Position numbers and translations under genes: made by a program
Assembly (NCBI GenBank): GCA_963921425.1
Contig: OY992833.1
Location: 18,207,738 to 18,271,737 of the forward strand
DNA length: 64,000 nucleotides
Direction: 5' to 3'
Source of the DNA: Dryas octopetala
Taxonomy: Eukaryota > Streptophyta > Magnoliopsida > Rosales > Rosaceae
Notes under the pieces: generated by a model
Database searches by the model: none
The model's input: the letters and a program-made list of their open reading frames with translations, nothing else
What the model was told of the DNA's origin: nothing
Part shown: piece by piece, positions 1-15,335 of the stretch
Layout of the letters: every line of letters begins with the position of its first letter
How positions within the stretch are numbered: the first letter of the stretch is position 1

Positions 1-330
1 TGGAGTAGTTGAAGTAAATTCCAAGAATTGGCTACCTCCGAATAATCAAATGAATTCAATTCACAACCTAAGAACTACATTTTCCCACTTGACTGTGTCA
101 TACACTGAAACTGCCAGGAGTTATTCCTTTTTGAATTGCCTCCAAGGACACTATTCTTTTCATAGGCTTCAAGAGAATAATACATATGCATATATCTTAA
201 CTAAATCTATAAGCAATTAACTATTGGATACACTTCATTTAGGCAGAATGGAGTCTCTTGAGGAGGCTTAAGAATGAACTCAGATGAAGCAAGTTAAGAA
301 GCCAATTATGCAGTAAGTTAGAAAACTTAC

Positions 331-5443
<5,113 letters not shown>

Positions 5444-6152
5444 GGTCTCAAAAGAAGTTCTACTTCATTGAAGGCTTACCTAGGAACACATCTAGCCTTT
5501 CAAGTCGTTGGTGACAATCATAATTCAAAATGTGCTTCTCCAAATTTAAATACATAATGCTCAAAAAGGAAAAATTCTTTGTAAAAACTCAAACCCAGAT
5601 TGTGTCTAATAGGACCCTAAATAATATAGCTTCAAATTCTTAGTTTGCAATGAATCCCAGCCTGAACTTGACAATGAATGCCTACGGAAATTAGACTGTG
5701 TAAAAGTCTTTGATGGGTCATGTACATAATTTATCTGTCTTTGCCAGTGCCATCGACAAAATGATCAAAGTGCACATATGAGAGAGGAGATTCACCACCA
5801 TCCAAAACCAACAAGATCACGTATCTGTCGCAAAATTAACCACCACACGGTTCCTCAGTTCCATAATCAAAATTACCATTAAAAGTTTAAAACTGCGCAA
5901 TGATTTGCATAGAATCGATTAATCAATGAAGAAAATATTTACAATAACCAAACCAACCCAATATTGCTTTCCTTTCAACCTACAGAAATCAATGAAAAAA
6001 CAAACCCAATATTCCCCATAATTATGCATTGTACTTTTGGCAAACGATATGAGAATAAAAAGCAAACAATAATGAAGAGATAGATGTCTTTGACAAATGT
6101 CAAAAATTGCATTTGCAAAGAACAAAAAAAGAAAAAATAGTAAAATGGGTAC

Positions 6153-6356
6153 CTTTGTGATTGTTGAAATTTTGTGTTGAACGTATAGATTGAAGCTCAA
6201 AGATTGCTGCACTGGGATTTCGACATTTTGGGTCAAATCAGAGGAAACGAAAAAGAGGAAAATGGATTTTGAGTTGGGGTTGGGGTTTTGTTTGTGAGGT
6301 GTGGGTTGAGACGAGTCAGGAGGAGAGGGAGGTGAGAGAGAGAGAGGGCGTTGCAT
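6153..6356 (-). other. Likely 5' leader exon of the MAP3K with an upstream ORF
   Basis: Upstream of the MAP3K start codon there is a pyrimidine-rich leader with a good donor (ACAAAG then GTACCC, exon end 6153). A plausible acceptor is CCTAG at about 5487, leaving an intron of about 0.66 kb in the 5' UTR. An ATG at 6356 opens a 68-codon frame through this exon (start MQRPLSLSPPSPPDSSQPTP). If spliced to that acceptor it would stop at TGA a few codons later, before the main ATG at 5443. The transcription start is not known, so the ATG may not be in the mRNA. The peptide has no family I recognise. Confidence 0.45.
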
Positions 6357-6501
6357 AAGGGACGGAGTTGAAGCGACAACAAAACTAAGGATTACGCGCC
6401 ATCAATACAGGGAATGGAGGGAAACCAATATGCCTAACAGCTAAAGGATATGAACGGTGAAATATTGGGGATGGGATGTGGTTTATTAATTAATATTTAG
6501 T

Positions 6502-7195
6502 CATAAATTTAATTTAAACACATAATTATATATGTTATTTCAACAAGGTTTACAAACTCAATTTAAACACATAACTATATATGTTATTTCAACAAGGTCT
6601 ACAAACTCTAAAATATTTCAAATATACACCCGATTTATTATTTAAATTGAAAAATGGATTTCCGTCCATCGATTCGTTGAGAGATCAGTTAAATGTCACC
6701 TTGGCTTTTGCTGACGGAGATTAATTGGCAGCATGGCGCCAACTCAGCATACAGTTCCCTCCAAATGAGCGACACACGTCCACCTTACACAGGCTCACAC
6801 ACCCATCACCTCTTTCTCGCTCGTCGAACGCTCTCCTGACCATTTAGTCTCCCAAAAACATCACGTTTTTCCCCAAATTTGAATATAAATCTCTCACCTG
6901 TGTTGGACGAGCGGGAAATCGATGATGGGTTTGTGAGCCCGTGTCAAGGTTAGGTGGATATGTGTCACCGTGTCGCTCATTTGGTGGGAAAGGTTTGCTG
7001 AGATGGCGCTACGTCGCCAAGTAATCCTAGTCAGCAAAAGCCAAACTGACATTTAACTGATCTCTCAACGAATCAATGGACGAAAATCCATTTTTCCAAT
7101 TTAGATAGTAGATCGGGTGTATATTTGAAATATTTTAAAGTTCGTGAACCCCGTTGAAATGACATATATAGTTATGTGTCTAAATTGAATTTATG
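6502..7195. mobile_element. Foldback (long inverted repeat) element, about 0.69 kb
   Basis: The left half (from cataaatttaatttaaacac) is mirrored by the right half (ending taaattgaatttatg). The inverted arms are about 300 bp each and contain matching blocks such as cgttgagagatcagttaaat, ttggcttttgctgac and aaatgagcgacac. Only a short spacer separates them. The left arm has an extra tandem copy of about 49 bp (cacataa..ttcaacaagg, 6520-6606). There is no coding capacity. I cannot find a clean target-site duplication, so the superfamily is open; the structure resembles MITE or Mutator-like foldback elements. Confidence 0.75.
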
Positions 7196-8898
7196 CCGGG
7201 TTGTAGACGAGCATTGCCCAGTCAACAAGGAGTTGACACGTGGGGACTTGGTAGCTTTTGGATCATGCCAAACGCATGATTCTTGTACCGTAAATCAGAC
7301 AATCTTCCATATTCACACGATCTTCTGACACACGTGTCCTAGCTCATATCACATGTTTCATTAAATGAGTCAATGTTCTATTATAATATGTGATTATTGA
7401 GATTGACTTAAAGTCTGAAACAGCCACACTGGCTCATAAACTAGACTCTTGATCACTATAAAGAATTATAGTTAATAAATAATAGTAACGTGGTTATTGA
7501 TTAAAAAAAAAGCAGTGTTTAATTAGGTACTTAGAAATGAGTACAAGTTTATACTCACAATCAATCACATGATTGCATAATGGGGTTTAGAGAGAAGATG
7601 GTGGGCCCTATTATGGGCTCATGTCTTTGGTGGTAAGGACAATCTTAGTATTTATTTCTAAGTACTCAAGTATTTTCCTAAAAAAAAAAACACTAATTCA
7701 AATGAAATAAAACAAAAAGGTTAAATGATAATTTTGGTCTTGTTATTTTAATTTTTACAATTTCAATCATGTATTATGATAACAATTAAGTCCAAATCGT
7801 TAACCTTATTTAAATTAATAATGGAAAATCTGATGTACTTTGTAAATGAGTGGCATTTCAGACATCTTACTCTACCTAAATACCTATATAAGTCATACCC
7901 ATCATTCTACACAATGAGTTTGGAAAAATTGAAAATATAAAAAATTTCAACATCAAACTGAATATGTTAAATAGCGAATGGGGGCTTAAATAGATACGTA
8001 TTTAGGGGAATTAAATTATTCAAAATATCACTCATGTGTGAAGCACGTGCTTTCACGTTAAATTTTCCATCAAAATTTAAATAATATTAACTATTTAAAC
8101 TTATTTGTTATTATATATAAAATATAGGACCACAATCGTCAAAAATAAAAATAAATGACCAAAGTGTAAATTCATAAAATTACAAAAACCAAAATTGTCA
8201 TTTAGCCAAACAAAAATAAAGAACAATACAAATGATAACCAGAGTAACTATTTAAAATGTGACATTAACCTCTAATATAATCATACCGTAACTATTAGAA
8301 AAAAACAACCGAATAACGAGTATTACAGGATCTTCTATTTCTTTTTCTTGTTTTTTTGGCCAAATAAATGGGATCTTCTACCGAAGGGGTAATCTGGTAA
8401 TTAAGCTTTGAAATCTTGCTTGCAGGATGCTGGGGCAGGATGTCTTGTTATCGAAGTCTGGAGGGCATTGCTTTCGCTTTTTTACTGTCATCGTTAGAAT
8501 AAAATCAGTCAGTCATTTGATGCTCCCTACAGTATGTGGTTAAGGTTCTAATTAATTAGCTGACAAAAAAAAAAGGTTCTAATTAATTAATTAGAGTGCA
8601 TTACTTCCACTCCTCATGTGGTCCATTCGAATATGTAGAATGTGCAATTTATAATCTAGAATTTGTGGCAAGACCAAAGTTTCATAAACTCATCATAAGC
8701 CATACAGAATCACAGATGCCATGTTGATTGTAGAGCTACACCGTGCCTTTTGGACCAACTTGTTATCATTCTTTTTAGTCTTAGTTTTCACATTTCCAAA
8801 AGTAACTAAAATGTTATCAAAAGTAGCATTAATTGATTGTTACTTTGGAATATATCGTTGATGATTTGGTCTAAAGTTAGATTTAATCATATATATAT
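7196..8898. other. Intergenic, AT-rich, no gene seen
   Basis: No reading frame with recognisable similarity. Apart from the small inverted-repeat element at 7525-7672 I see only AT-rich sequence and poly(A) runs. Confidence 0.6.
7525..7672. mobile_element. Small MITE-like inverted repeat
   Basis: The left end aggtacttagaaatgagtac is matched in reverse complement by the right end (gtatttatttctaagtactc). About 148 bp with no coding content. Family not recognised. Confidence 0.5.
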
Positions 8899-9385
8899 AA
8901 ATGGATAGTTAATCCATTAAAATAATACTGAATGTATTAAAGTAAACGGCTTTATTTTTATAAATAATACTAAATATATAGTAGTGCACTACAGTTAGAA
9001 AACGGCTTTATTTTTATGTATTTTTTTTGGGGTGGGTTTCAAAGGAGTGCATTAAACAACTGGTAATTATTATGTCTTCAATGTAGTGTATTGTTTCTCC
9101 CAATTCAAATGTGATTGGAAAATAATACCAAAATTTCACTCCAACTTAAACATGGCGCCATCTAATAAGAATTTTTCCGCGGTAGGCCTTAAAACATTGA
9201 AAATGATTACTGCTTGATTTTTTATTGGACTATTTTGGTTTATTTAGATGGGCTCACAAGTTAATCCATAGATATTTTAGGGCCTTTGGAAGATAGCCCA
9301 AAACGGGTTCCACCATGACTTTTCACTAAAGTATTAAGTATGTGTTGGGAGATGCTATTTACAAGAAATTATTGGATATAGTGAT
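8899..9385 (+). repeat. Direct repeat, copy A (left of the receptor-kinase relic)
   Basis: About 490 bp, from atggatagttaatccattaa to ttacaagaaattattggata. It is repeated in the same orientation at 12589-12996 plus 14189-14222. The copies share long near-identical blocks (for example ggggtgggtttcaaaggagt and cccaaaacgggttccaccat). Copy A has an extra internal duplication of about 40 bp around aaacggctttattttta. No coding content or clear ends; its nature is unknown. Confidence 0.8.
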
Positions 9386-9445
9386 ATACTATTATGTATT
9401 ATAACCAAATACACGTATGATAATATCGATGGACGTCATTAATAT

Positions 9446-9796
9446 TAGGGAGACTTAGAGTTTAGTTTATTTTATAAGTTTTTCTTAGATTAAAACCGGT
9501 AGTGATTTAGAGTTTTAATTAAGTTTTTTTATTTTTTTTCTTTGAGGCTTTATGTTAAGTTTTAACTCCAAGATTTTGGACGCCAAAAATCTCGGAGTTA
9601 AAACCTAACATGTAGCCTCTACAAAGCTCACTCTACATCCTAGAAAGGGAAATACCTTCAAATAGAGGGAAATACCCTTCAAATCGGGGAAGGACTTTAT
9701 TATGAATTAAAATGATTTTCTTATAAATTTTAAAACACATCCGGTCTTCATCTAAAAATTAATTTTCTAAAGGACCTAAGTTTAATTATCTCTAGC
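9446..9796 (+). repeat. Dispersed repeat, copy 1 (mate at 58489-58765)
   Basis: The block from agggagacttagag to aattatctctag shares colinear blocks with 58489-58765. These include gggaaata..ccttcaaat, gactttattatgaattaaaa and attttcttataaattttaaa. Its right end coincides with the point where receptor-kinase homology stops (about 9796), which suggests its insertion truncated that gene. Superfamily unknown. Confidence 0.7.
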
Positions 9797-11912
9797 AGAC
9801 CTCCATTCATCTCTCACCACTTGACTGATCCAACGGCTCACATGCCTCCTCCTCGTATGGCCACCACCGGGCCCATGATATGAATACATATCTGGTACTA
9901 CCGCTGTGAGCAACTCCAGTAGAAGCACACCGAACACGTACACGTCCGACTCCTGCGTTATTTCTCCGCTGCAGACGTCGTCGTAGCACCAGGGTTTTGT
10001 AGCGGTTGGAGATGCAAACACGGAGAGTCCGAAGTGGAAGACTCGAGCGTTTCCGGTCCCGTCTACGAGAATGTTGGTGGATTCGATGTTACCGTGAGTC
10101 AGCAGCTTATTAAGGGAGGATCCTCCGGAGTTGTGAATGAAAGCTATGCCTCGAGCTGCTCCCGCTGCGATTTTCAGTCTCCAGCTCCAGTCTAGTGTTC
10201 TTCCACCGGGCCCTTGGCGACCTGTTCAAAAATATATATATATATGGCAGATCGAAATAAAAAAGAAACCAATGAAATTAATGTTTGTGGGAAAACCCAC
10301 ATCGACCCGAACAGCCAATCACAGCTCGACACGTGGCTGGTCAAACATCCACCTCGGAGTTGATTCTCAGTGGTCAAACTTTGACTTCCACGTCATCACT
10401 GATCAGCACTTCCTCTACCAGCTCAGACCGGATCTCCACACCGCCCCTCCTTGTTCGGTCCGAGCCGAACCGATGATCTTCCTTGGGATCGAGTGTCCAT
10501 CTTCCCACGATCATCCCGGCTCGGCTCGGCACACGAGATGGCTTCCTTCCGAGCTCTGGCGTCGACCAGTTAGGGCTCGGAAAGATTCCAATCTATGGAC
10601 CGGCTCGGTTTGGAGTCCCATGCCCGATCCGACCACATATGGACTTCGTGTCTTCGCATGGGAACATGTGTTCGTATCGGCTCGGCTCGGCTCTCCGCCG
10701 CCATTCCCAGGAAGATCACGCTGGGACGAACTGCCACACTTAAATGCACCTGACACATTCTTCTGACAGATAGAATATCAGGCCTGCATTCATGAATGTT
10801 GGAGCAGTCTACCTGAACCTTCCAACCTTGCATTTAATGGAGCATTCATTGCAGCATTGAATGCTGAGGAAGCAAGCAGCTGAGCATGCAACTAGGTCTG
10901 ACCAGGTGCGTGGGTCTTTGGCAACCATTCATTCACATGCAGGTATCTTACTCATTAAGGTTTCCTTTGCTTATATATACCAAGTCATATGCACAAAATG
11001 AGGGATCTAGCAATCTACAAACATACACGCAAAACACTTGTATTCCTTTCTAAAAAAAAAGGGCCTACCCAACTTGCTGAGAATAACCCAGAACATTTGC
11101 CTTGTTCTTCCCATTCTCCCAAGTTCTTCCTTTGTTCTTCCTCATCCACCATCAAACACCACCACTGATTTCATCATCGGAGTGTGTTTGGCTGGTACCA
11201 CACCGGTCCATCTCCTTTGATCTTGTTTTTTTTGTCTACAGGAAGATCTCAACCAGCATCCACTTCATCATCCAGCAAAGCACCTGATCAGCCAGGTCAA
11301 CTTATCTAAGTTGTTGTATCTACCTTACGAGAATTTGCATCAACAATTAACTAGCTGAATCCACTCATCGATCATGATCCATTTACCGTGAAGCATCGAA
11401 TATAAGGTACAGCTGGGCATGTAATCATAGACCAACAACTTCTCCTCCCTACAAGAGTAATAAGCCGTCAAACTCACAACATTGGGATGCCTAAGCCGCC
11501 GTAACACCTCCATGTGTTCCTCCAACTCTCCCATCTTCTCCTCGCCAATCTCATCATCAACCGTAACCCTCTTCACAAACACAACCACCTTGCCACCGTC
11601 CAGAACAGTCTTCGTCAACGCCGTGCAGAAACTGCGAAACCCTCTGCGCAAAACCTCTAGCTTCAACGGCTTCACCATCCCATCGAAGACCACCAGTTCA
11701 CCCCTTTCCAACTCATCGGGCTTCGCCGCGTACTTCCGCCTGAACCAGCAGTATACAACTAGCGATGCAAAAATGACAGCCAAAGCATCGCCGACTATGA
11801 TGCCGATCAGAGCCCCTGGACTTAGTTTCACTGTTCCATTGTTCGCTGTTGATGAGGCTTGGATGAGAGAGAAAAACAAGCTCATGACAAAAAGAGTGGC
11901 TTTCGCCGCCAT
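9782..11912 (-). pseudogene. Truncated LRR-III receptor-like pseudokinase (At1g68400/PXC1-like relic)
   Basis: Two exons, 11912-11387 and 10221-9782, join in phase (LLHG-type loop) into an open 321-residue frame. Visible in order: signal peptide (MAAKATLFVMSLFFSLIQAS), no leucine-rich repeats, membrane segment (LIGIIVGDALAVIFASLVVY), then a kinase-like part with KLLVYDYMPSCTLYSMLHG, LKIAAGAARG and ESDVYVFGVLLLELL. Relatives run to over 600 residues with several LRRs. Here the LRRs are gone, the glycine loop is unrecognisable, HRD is HGN (common in this subfamily), DFG is HFG, and homology stops at about 9796, where a dispersed repeat begins and supplies the stop. The 1.17-kb intron is almost wholly a solo LTR. 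An in-frame ATG at 11939 would add nine residues. I judge it a relic, although the frame is still open; a short membrane pseudokinase cannot be excluded. Confidence 0.8.
10282..11345 (+). mobile_element. Solo LTR of an LTR retrotransposon
   Basis: A 1064-bp block starting tgtttgtgggaaaacccac and ending gagaatttgcatcaaca, flanked on both sides by the 5-bp duplication attaa (10277-10281 and 11346-11350). TG...CA ends with a 5-bp target duplication are the signature of an LTR. There is a TATA-like ttatatata at 10971 and no internal domain, so the element recombined to a solo LTR. It lies inside the intron of the receptor-kinase relic. Gypsy or Copia cannot be decided. The perfect flanking duplication argues against great age. 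Confidence 0.88.
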
Positions 11913-11939
11913 TATTCCTCTGCAAACGAGACCAGACAT

Positions 11940-12588
11940 AGAATCTGGAGAGTGAGAAGAGAGCCAATGTACAAGTGTGACTGACTCACACTCGTATAAA
12001 ATTGTGTAATGAACGTGGAAGTTGGAGTCTCAATGTATAGGATTTACTGTTTACGTATATAAAATTAGGCCAAATGACAATTGTCTACGTGGCATAAGTC
12101 ATTTTCCACTTCCGTCATGTCCTGTAGTTTAATTTTTGATCAACTATTTTTATAACTATTGTAATAATTTGACGTGGCACGTAGGTGATTGGCATGTGAT
12201 CGATAAGATATTTTAATTTTAATTTTTTTTGAAAAAAAAGTATACCATTTTCTTTAATGAAATCCACTTCTAACCTTTTTAATCTTTTAATTACATATTG
12301 GCATATTACTATTTGTCCCGATTTAAATCCAATGGTTCAAGATAATTTTAAGTTTATTTTATTTTGGTGTTGCTTTTTAAATTTATTTTAATGTGTGTTT
12401 CTCCTTTAACTTTCTCTCTTTCCAATAAATTTATCTTATGTGTTAACGGAGTTGTTGGCAAGAAAAGATTTTCTAGGATGAGAGTATCTATATATATGAA
12501 TTAGATATTGAATTGAGGAGATATCCAATATCACAAACATACGACATGTGCACTTCATCATACTCATTCCATACCACACTTGTTTTTA
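11940..12588. other. Upstream region of the kinase relic, no other gene
   Basis: AT-rich DNA. A TATA-like motif on the minus strand (TTTTATACGAG, about 11995) lies roughly 80 bp upstream of the kinase relic's ATG. Nothing else is recognisable. Confidence 0.4.
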
Positions 12589-12996
12589 AATGGATAGTTA
12601 ATCCATTAAAATAATACTGATCGAATGTATAGTAGTGCACTACAGTCAGGAAGCGGCTTTATTTTTATGTATTTTTTTTGGGGTGGGTTTCAAAGGAGTG
12701 CATTAAACAACTGGTAATTATTATGTCCTCAATGTAGTGTATTGTTTCTCCCAATTCAAATGTGATTGGAAAATAATACAAAAATTTCACTCCAACTTAG
12801 ACATGGCGCCATCTAATAAGAATTTTTCAGCGGTAGGCCTTAAAACATTGAAAATGATTACTTGCTTGATTTTTTATTGGGCTAGTTTAGGTTATTTAGA
12901 TGGGCTCACAAGTTAATTCATAGATATTTTAGAGCCTTTGGAAGATAGCCCAAAACGGGTTCCACCATGACTTTTCACTAAAGTATTAAGTATGTG
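12589..12996 (+). repeat. Direct repeat, copy B, interrupted
   Basis: Same repeat as 8899-9385, same orientation. Similarity stops abruptly after aagtattaagtatgtg and resumes at 14189 with ttgggatagactatttacaa, showing that 12997-14188 was inserted into it. Confidence 0.8.
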
Positions 12997-14188
12997 TAAT
13001 TTCGTTTTTTAGGGATATGAAAATTTTAACACCATACCAAATTAATTTCGAAAAATTTCGCCGAAATTTTGCCGAAATTTTTCGAAATCCTTGAAATTTC
13101 GGCAAAATTTTCGATGTAGAAACCGGAGGGAGAGGGGAGGCAGAGCATCGTCGCCGGCAGGAGAGAAGAGATCGGAGAGGGAGCTGCAGAGGCGCGCCGT
13201 CGTCGGAGTCAGAGGGAGAGAAGAGATCCAGGGAAGGAGAGGGAAGAAAGAGATTAGGAAGGGAGGAGGGAGAGGGAAGAGAGAGATTATGAAGGGAGGA
13301 GAAAAACTGGTGAAGAGAGAAGAAAAGAAAAACTGGAGAAAAAAAAAGAGGAAGGCCACTGGAAGACGAAGACCACTGGGGGAAGAAGAGGAAAAGGAAA
13401 GAAAAAAAAAAGAAGAGAAAAGAAAGGAAAAGGAAAAAAAAAAAGGAAAGAAAAAAAAAGAAGAGAAAAGAAAAAAAAAAGGAAAGAGAAAAGAAAAAGA
13501 AAAGAAAAGAAAAGGAAAGAAATTTTTTTTTTTTTTAAGGTAGATTGAGATTTGGAGTTTTTAGGCAATTGGAAAGAAAAAAAAGGTTTGAGATTTTATT
13601 TGGGGTTTGATTTGGTCATTTTGGTGTGTTTCGTTTAGTTGTAAACATAAATTATGAAAAAAAAAAATTTATCCCCTTATCATGAAGTTTAATTTCCTTA
13701 ATGTTTGGTTTTCTAATTTTGATAATTTGTAAAATTGAAATTTTAGATAAACCGTTGTCGCCACTGCTGTCATCAGATTGGTTCTATTTTAACCCAATTC
13801 GGCTTAATTTAACTATCGAAAACCATTTCTAAGTCCCTTTGAGTAAGCTTGCTACTTTCCGTTGCCACATTGGTGATTTATTCGTGTAATTTTATTATGT
13901 AATTATTAATTAGTGAAATATTTTTTTAACAGTATTGTCTCCGGCGCGCATTATATTCATCACATATCACATGAAATCTACTATATTATTTGATTTCTTC
14001 AATATTTTTTATCAATGTAGTAGATAATATGTTAAATAAACATATGGTCAAGTTTCATTCAAAATTTCCATATTTTGATAGCAATTTTCGTCGTTTTTGT
14101 CTAATTTTATTGAAATCGAAATTTTAATCGAAATTTCCACGAAAATTTCCATCGAAATTTTCCTCGAAACCGAAATTTTACTCCTTGG
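12997..14188. mobile_element. 1.19-kb insertion with GAAATTTCG-rich ends
   Basis: Its boundaries are defined by comparison with the uninterrupted copy at 8899-9385. Both ends are dense in aaatttcg/cgaaattt words (left: aatttcgccgaaattttgcc; right: aatcgaaatttccacgaaaa). The interior holds a GA-rich tract and AT-rich DNA. No convincing protein. I see no clean target-site duplication. A related left end occurs at 61056-61185. Superfamily unknown. Confidence 0.75.
13378..13522 (+). repeat. Uninterrupted 145-nt polypurine tract
   Basis: Every base from 13378 to 13522 is A or G (gggggaagaagaggaaaagg onward). It sits in a wider GA-rich region from about 13120. It creates lysine-rich and phenylalanine-rich phantom frames on the two strands. 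Confidence 0.92.
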
Positions 14189-14222
14189 TTGGGATAGACT
14201 ATTTACAAGATATTATTGGATA

Positions 14223-14984
14223 TAGACTGCCTAACTAATTTATGAATGTCTCTTCTTGTGTTTTTTGTTTTTTTTGTTTGACCTCTCTTACAAGTTACAA
14301 CCAAAATTGAAAAAACACAAAGAAGCAATACAAAACTATAAAAAGAACAACCACCACAAATAAGAAAACAAACCTTGTATTAGAAGAAAAAAAAAAAAAA
14401 AAAGCAATATTTGGGTCCTCATGTTTGAGGACCAACCTTGTCCTCATCGCTAATCAAATGAGTCCATAATGGAGTTCACCATCTCAATTCTCTTTTCTCT
14501 TTCATAGTAAAACTCATTTAATTAGCAACGAGAACAAAGTTGGTCCTTAAACATGAGGACCCAAACCAAATTTGTCACTGAATATATCAGTTAAAAAAAT
14601 GTTATGTTTGAGTTAATTCTTCTTTTAATTTTTTTTATTAAATTGGAAGAAATTGAACTTACTATTCCCATGTTATATTTGTCTTCCGGCGTCTAAGAAG
14701 TTACTTTCTGACCCCCCAAAAAAAAAAATGGCAAAAGAGTACTCTGGCCCAACAAAGACGACTCATTTTTTGTAAGAATTGCTATTTGAAAAGACCACTC
14801 AATTTCCTTCCAACTTCAAAGGCCACTCATGCCAAGAATTGCTTTTAGAAAAGACATTCTCATTTTCATTTGAAAGACTAAAGAAAGTGGGATGTATGAT
14901 GTATCTACATGTTAAGTTCTTCGAAGAAAAGTCTCTTTATCTGCTTTTAAGGCAACTCGTATAGCACTATTTGCTTGACAATAA
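14223..14984. other. Intergenic, poly(A) run and one MITE
   Basis: AT-rich with an 18-nt A run ending near 14403. Only the small element at 14411-14564 is recognisable. Confidence 0.5.
14411..14564. mobile_element. MITE, about 154 bp
   Basis: Terminal inverted repeats of about 50 bp: the left end ttgggtcctcatgtttgagg is mirrored by the right end (ccttaaacatgaggacccaa). The arms continue through gctaatcaaatgagt and its mirror. Flanking duplication not resolved. Confidence 0.75.
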
Positions 14985-15335
14985 TTGTGGGAGTGCCAAC
15001 CATCTGTGCGAGAAGCAAAGTAGGGTTGGGATCATCAGAACACATTGTCATAGACCCACCTAGAATCACATTTCCAGATTAATAACACGAAAATATGAAC
15101 TGGAGTTTCAAAGTGAGCACTTTCGAAACTACTACTCTGGAGTGTTCAAAATCTATGATGCCAAAAGAGACACGAAAATGTGCCCAAAAGACTGCAGTTG
15201 GACTTTGCTTGAGGGTGGTGTTTATGGCTATGAAGAGGAGTTTGGAAGAGGTGAATAAGGCCAAAGAAAGTATATGCTAAATGGAGGTGGAGATAGAGAC
15301 GCACCATCGTTTGCTGTGGTGTATGATCTTGTAGC
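14985..15335 (+). pseudogene. Possible relic of a plant S-protein homolog (self-incompatibility S1 family)
   Basis: Peptides in different frames recall the small secreted S1/SPH family: MNWSFKVSTFETTTLE (from 15095), then, after a frame change, FKIYDAKRDTKMCPKDCSWT and GGVYGYEEEF (15142-15257). The spacing of the W-F stretch, the paired cysteines and the Y-G-Y stretch fits the C-terminal half of the family. There is no intact frame, signal peptide or N-terminal half. Weak identification from residue pattern only. Confidence 0.35.

Noticed and set aside
1-330. Search for the last MAP3K exon at the left edge
   Set aside because: No sequence encoding the expected kinase C-lobe end is visible on the minus strand; it most likely lies outside the window.
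10137-10766. 209-codon plus-strand frame
   Set aside because: It runs across the kinase relic's exon on the opposite strand and into the solo LTR; no family similarity.
11482-11955. 157-codon plus-strand frame opposite the kinase relic
   Set aside because: A shadow of the minus-strand receptor-kinase exon; its residues are the antisense of that sequence.
13091-13568. Lysine/glutamate-rich and phenylalanine-rich frames
   Set aside because: Produced by the polypurine tract on either strand; low complexity, no gene.
8899-14222. Idea that the two direct repeats are LTRs of one element that captured a kinase gene
   Set aside because: The repeats lack TG...CA ends, a primer site and flanking duplications, so this is not supported.
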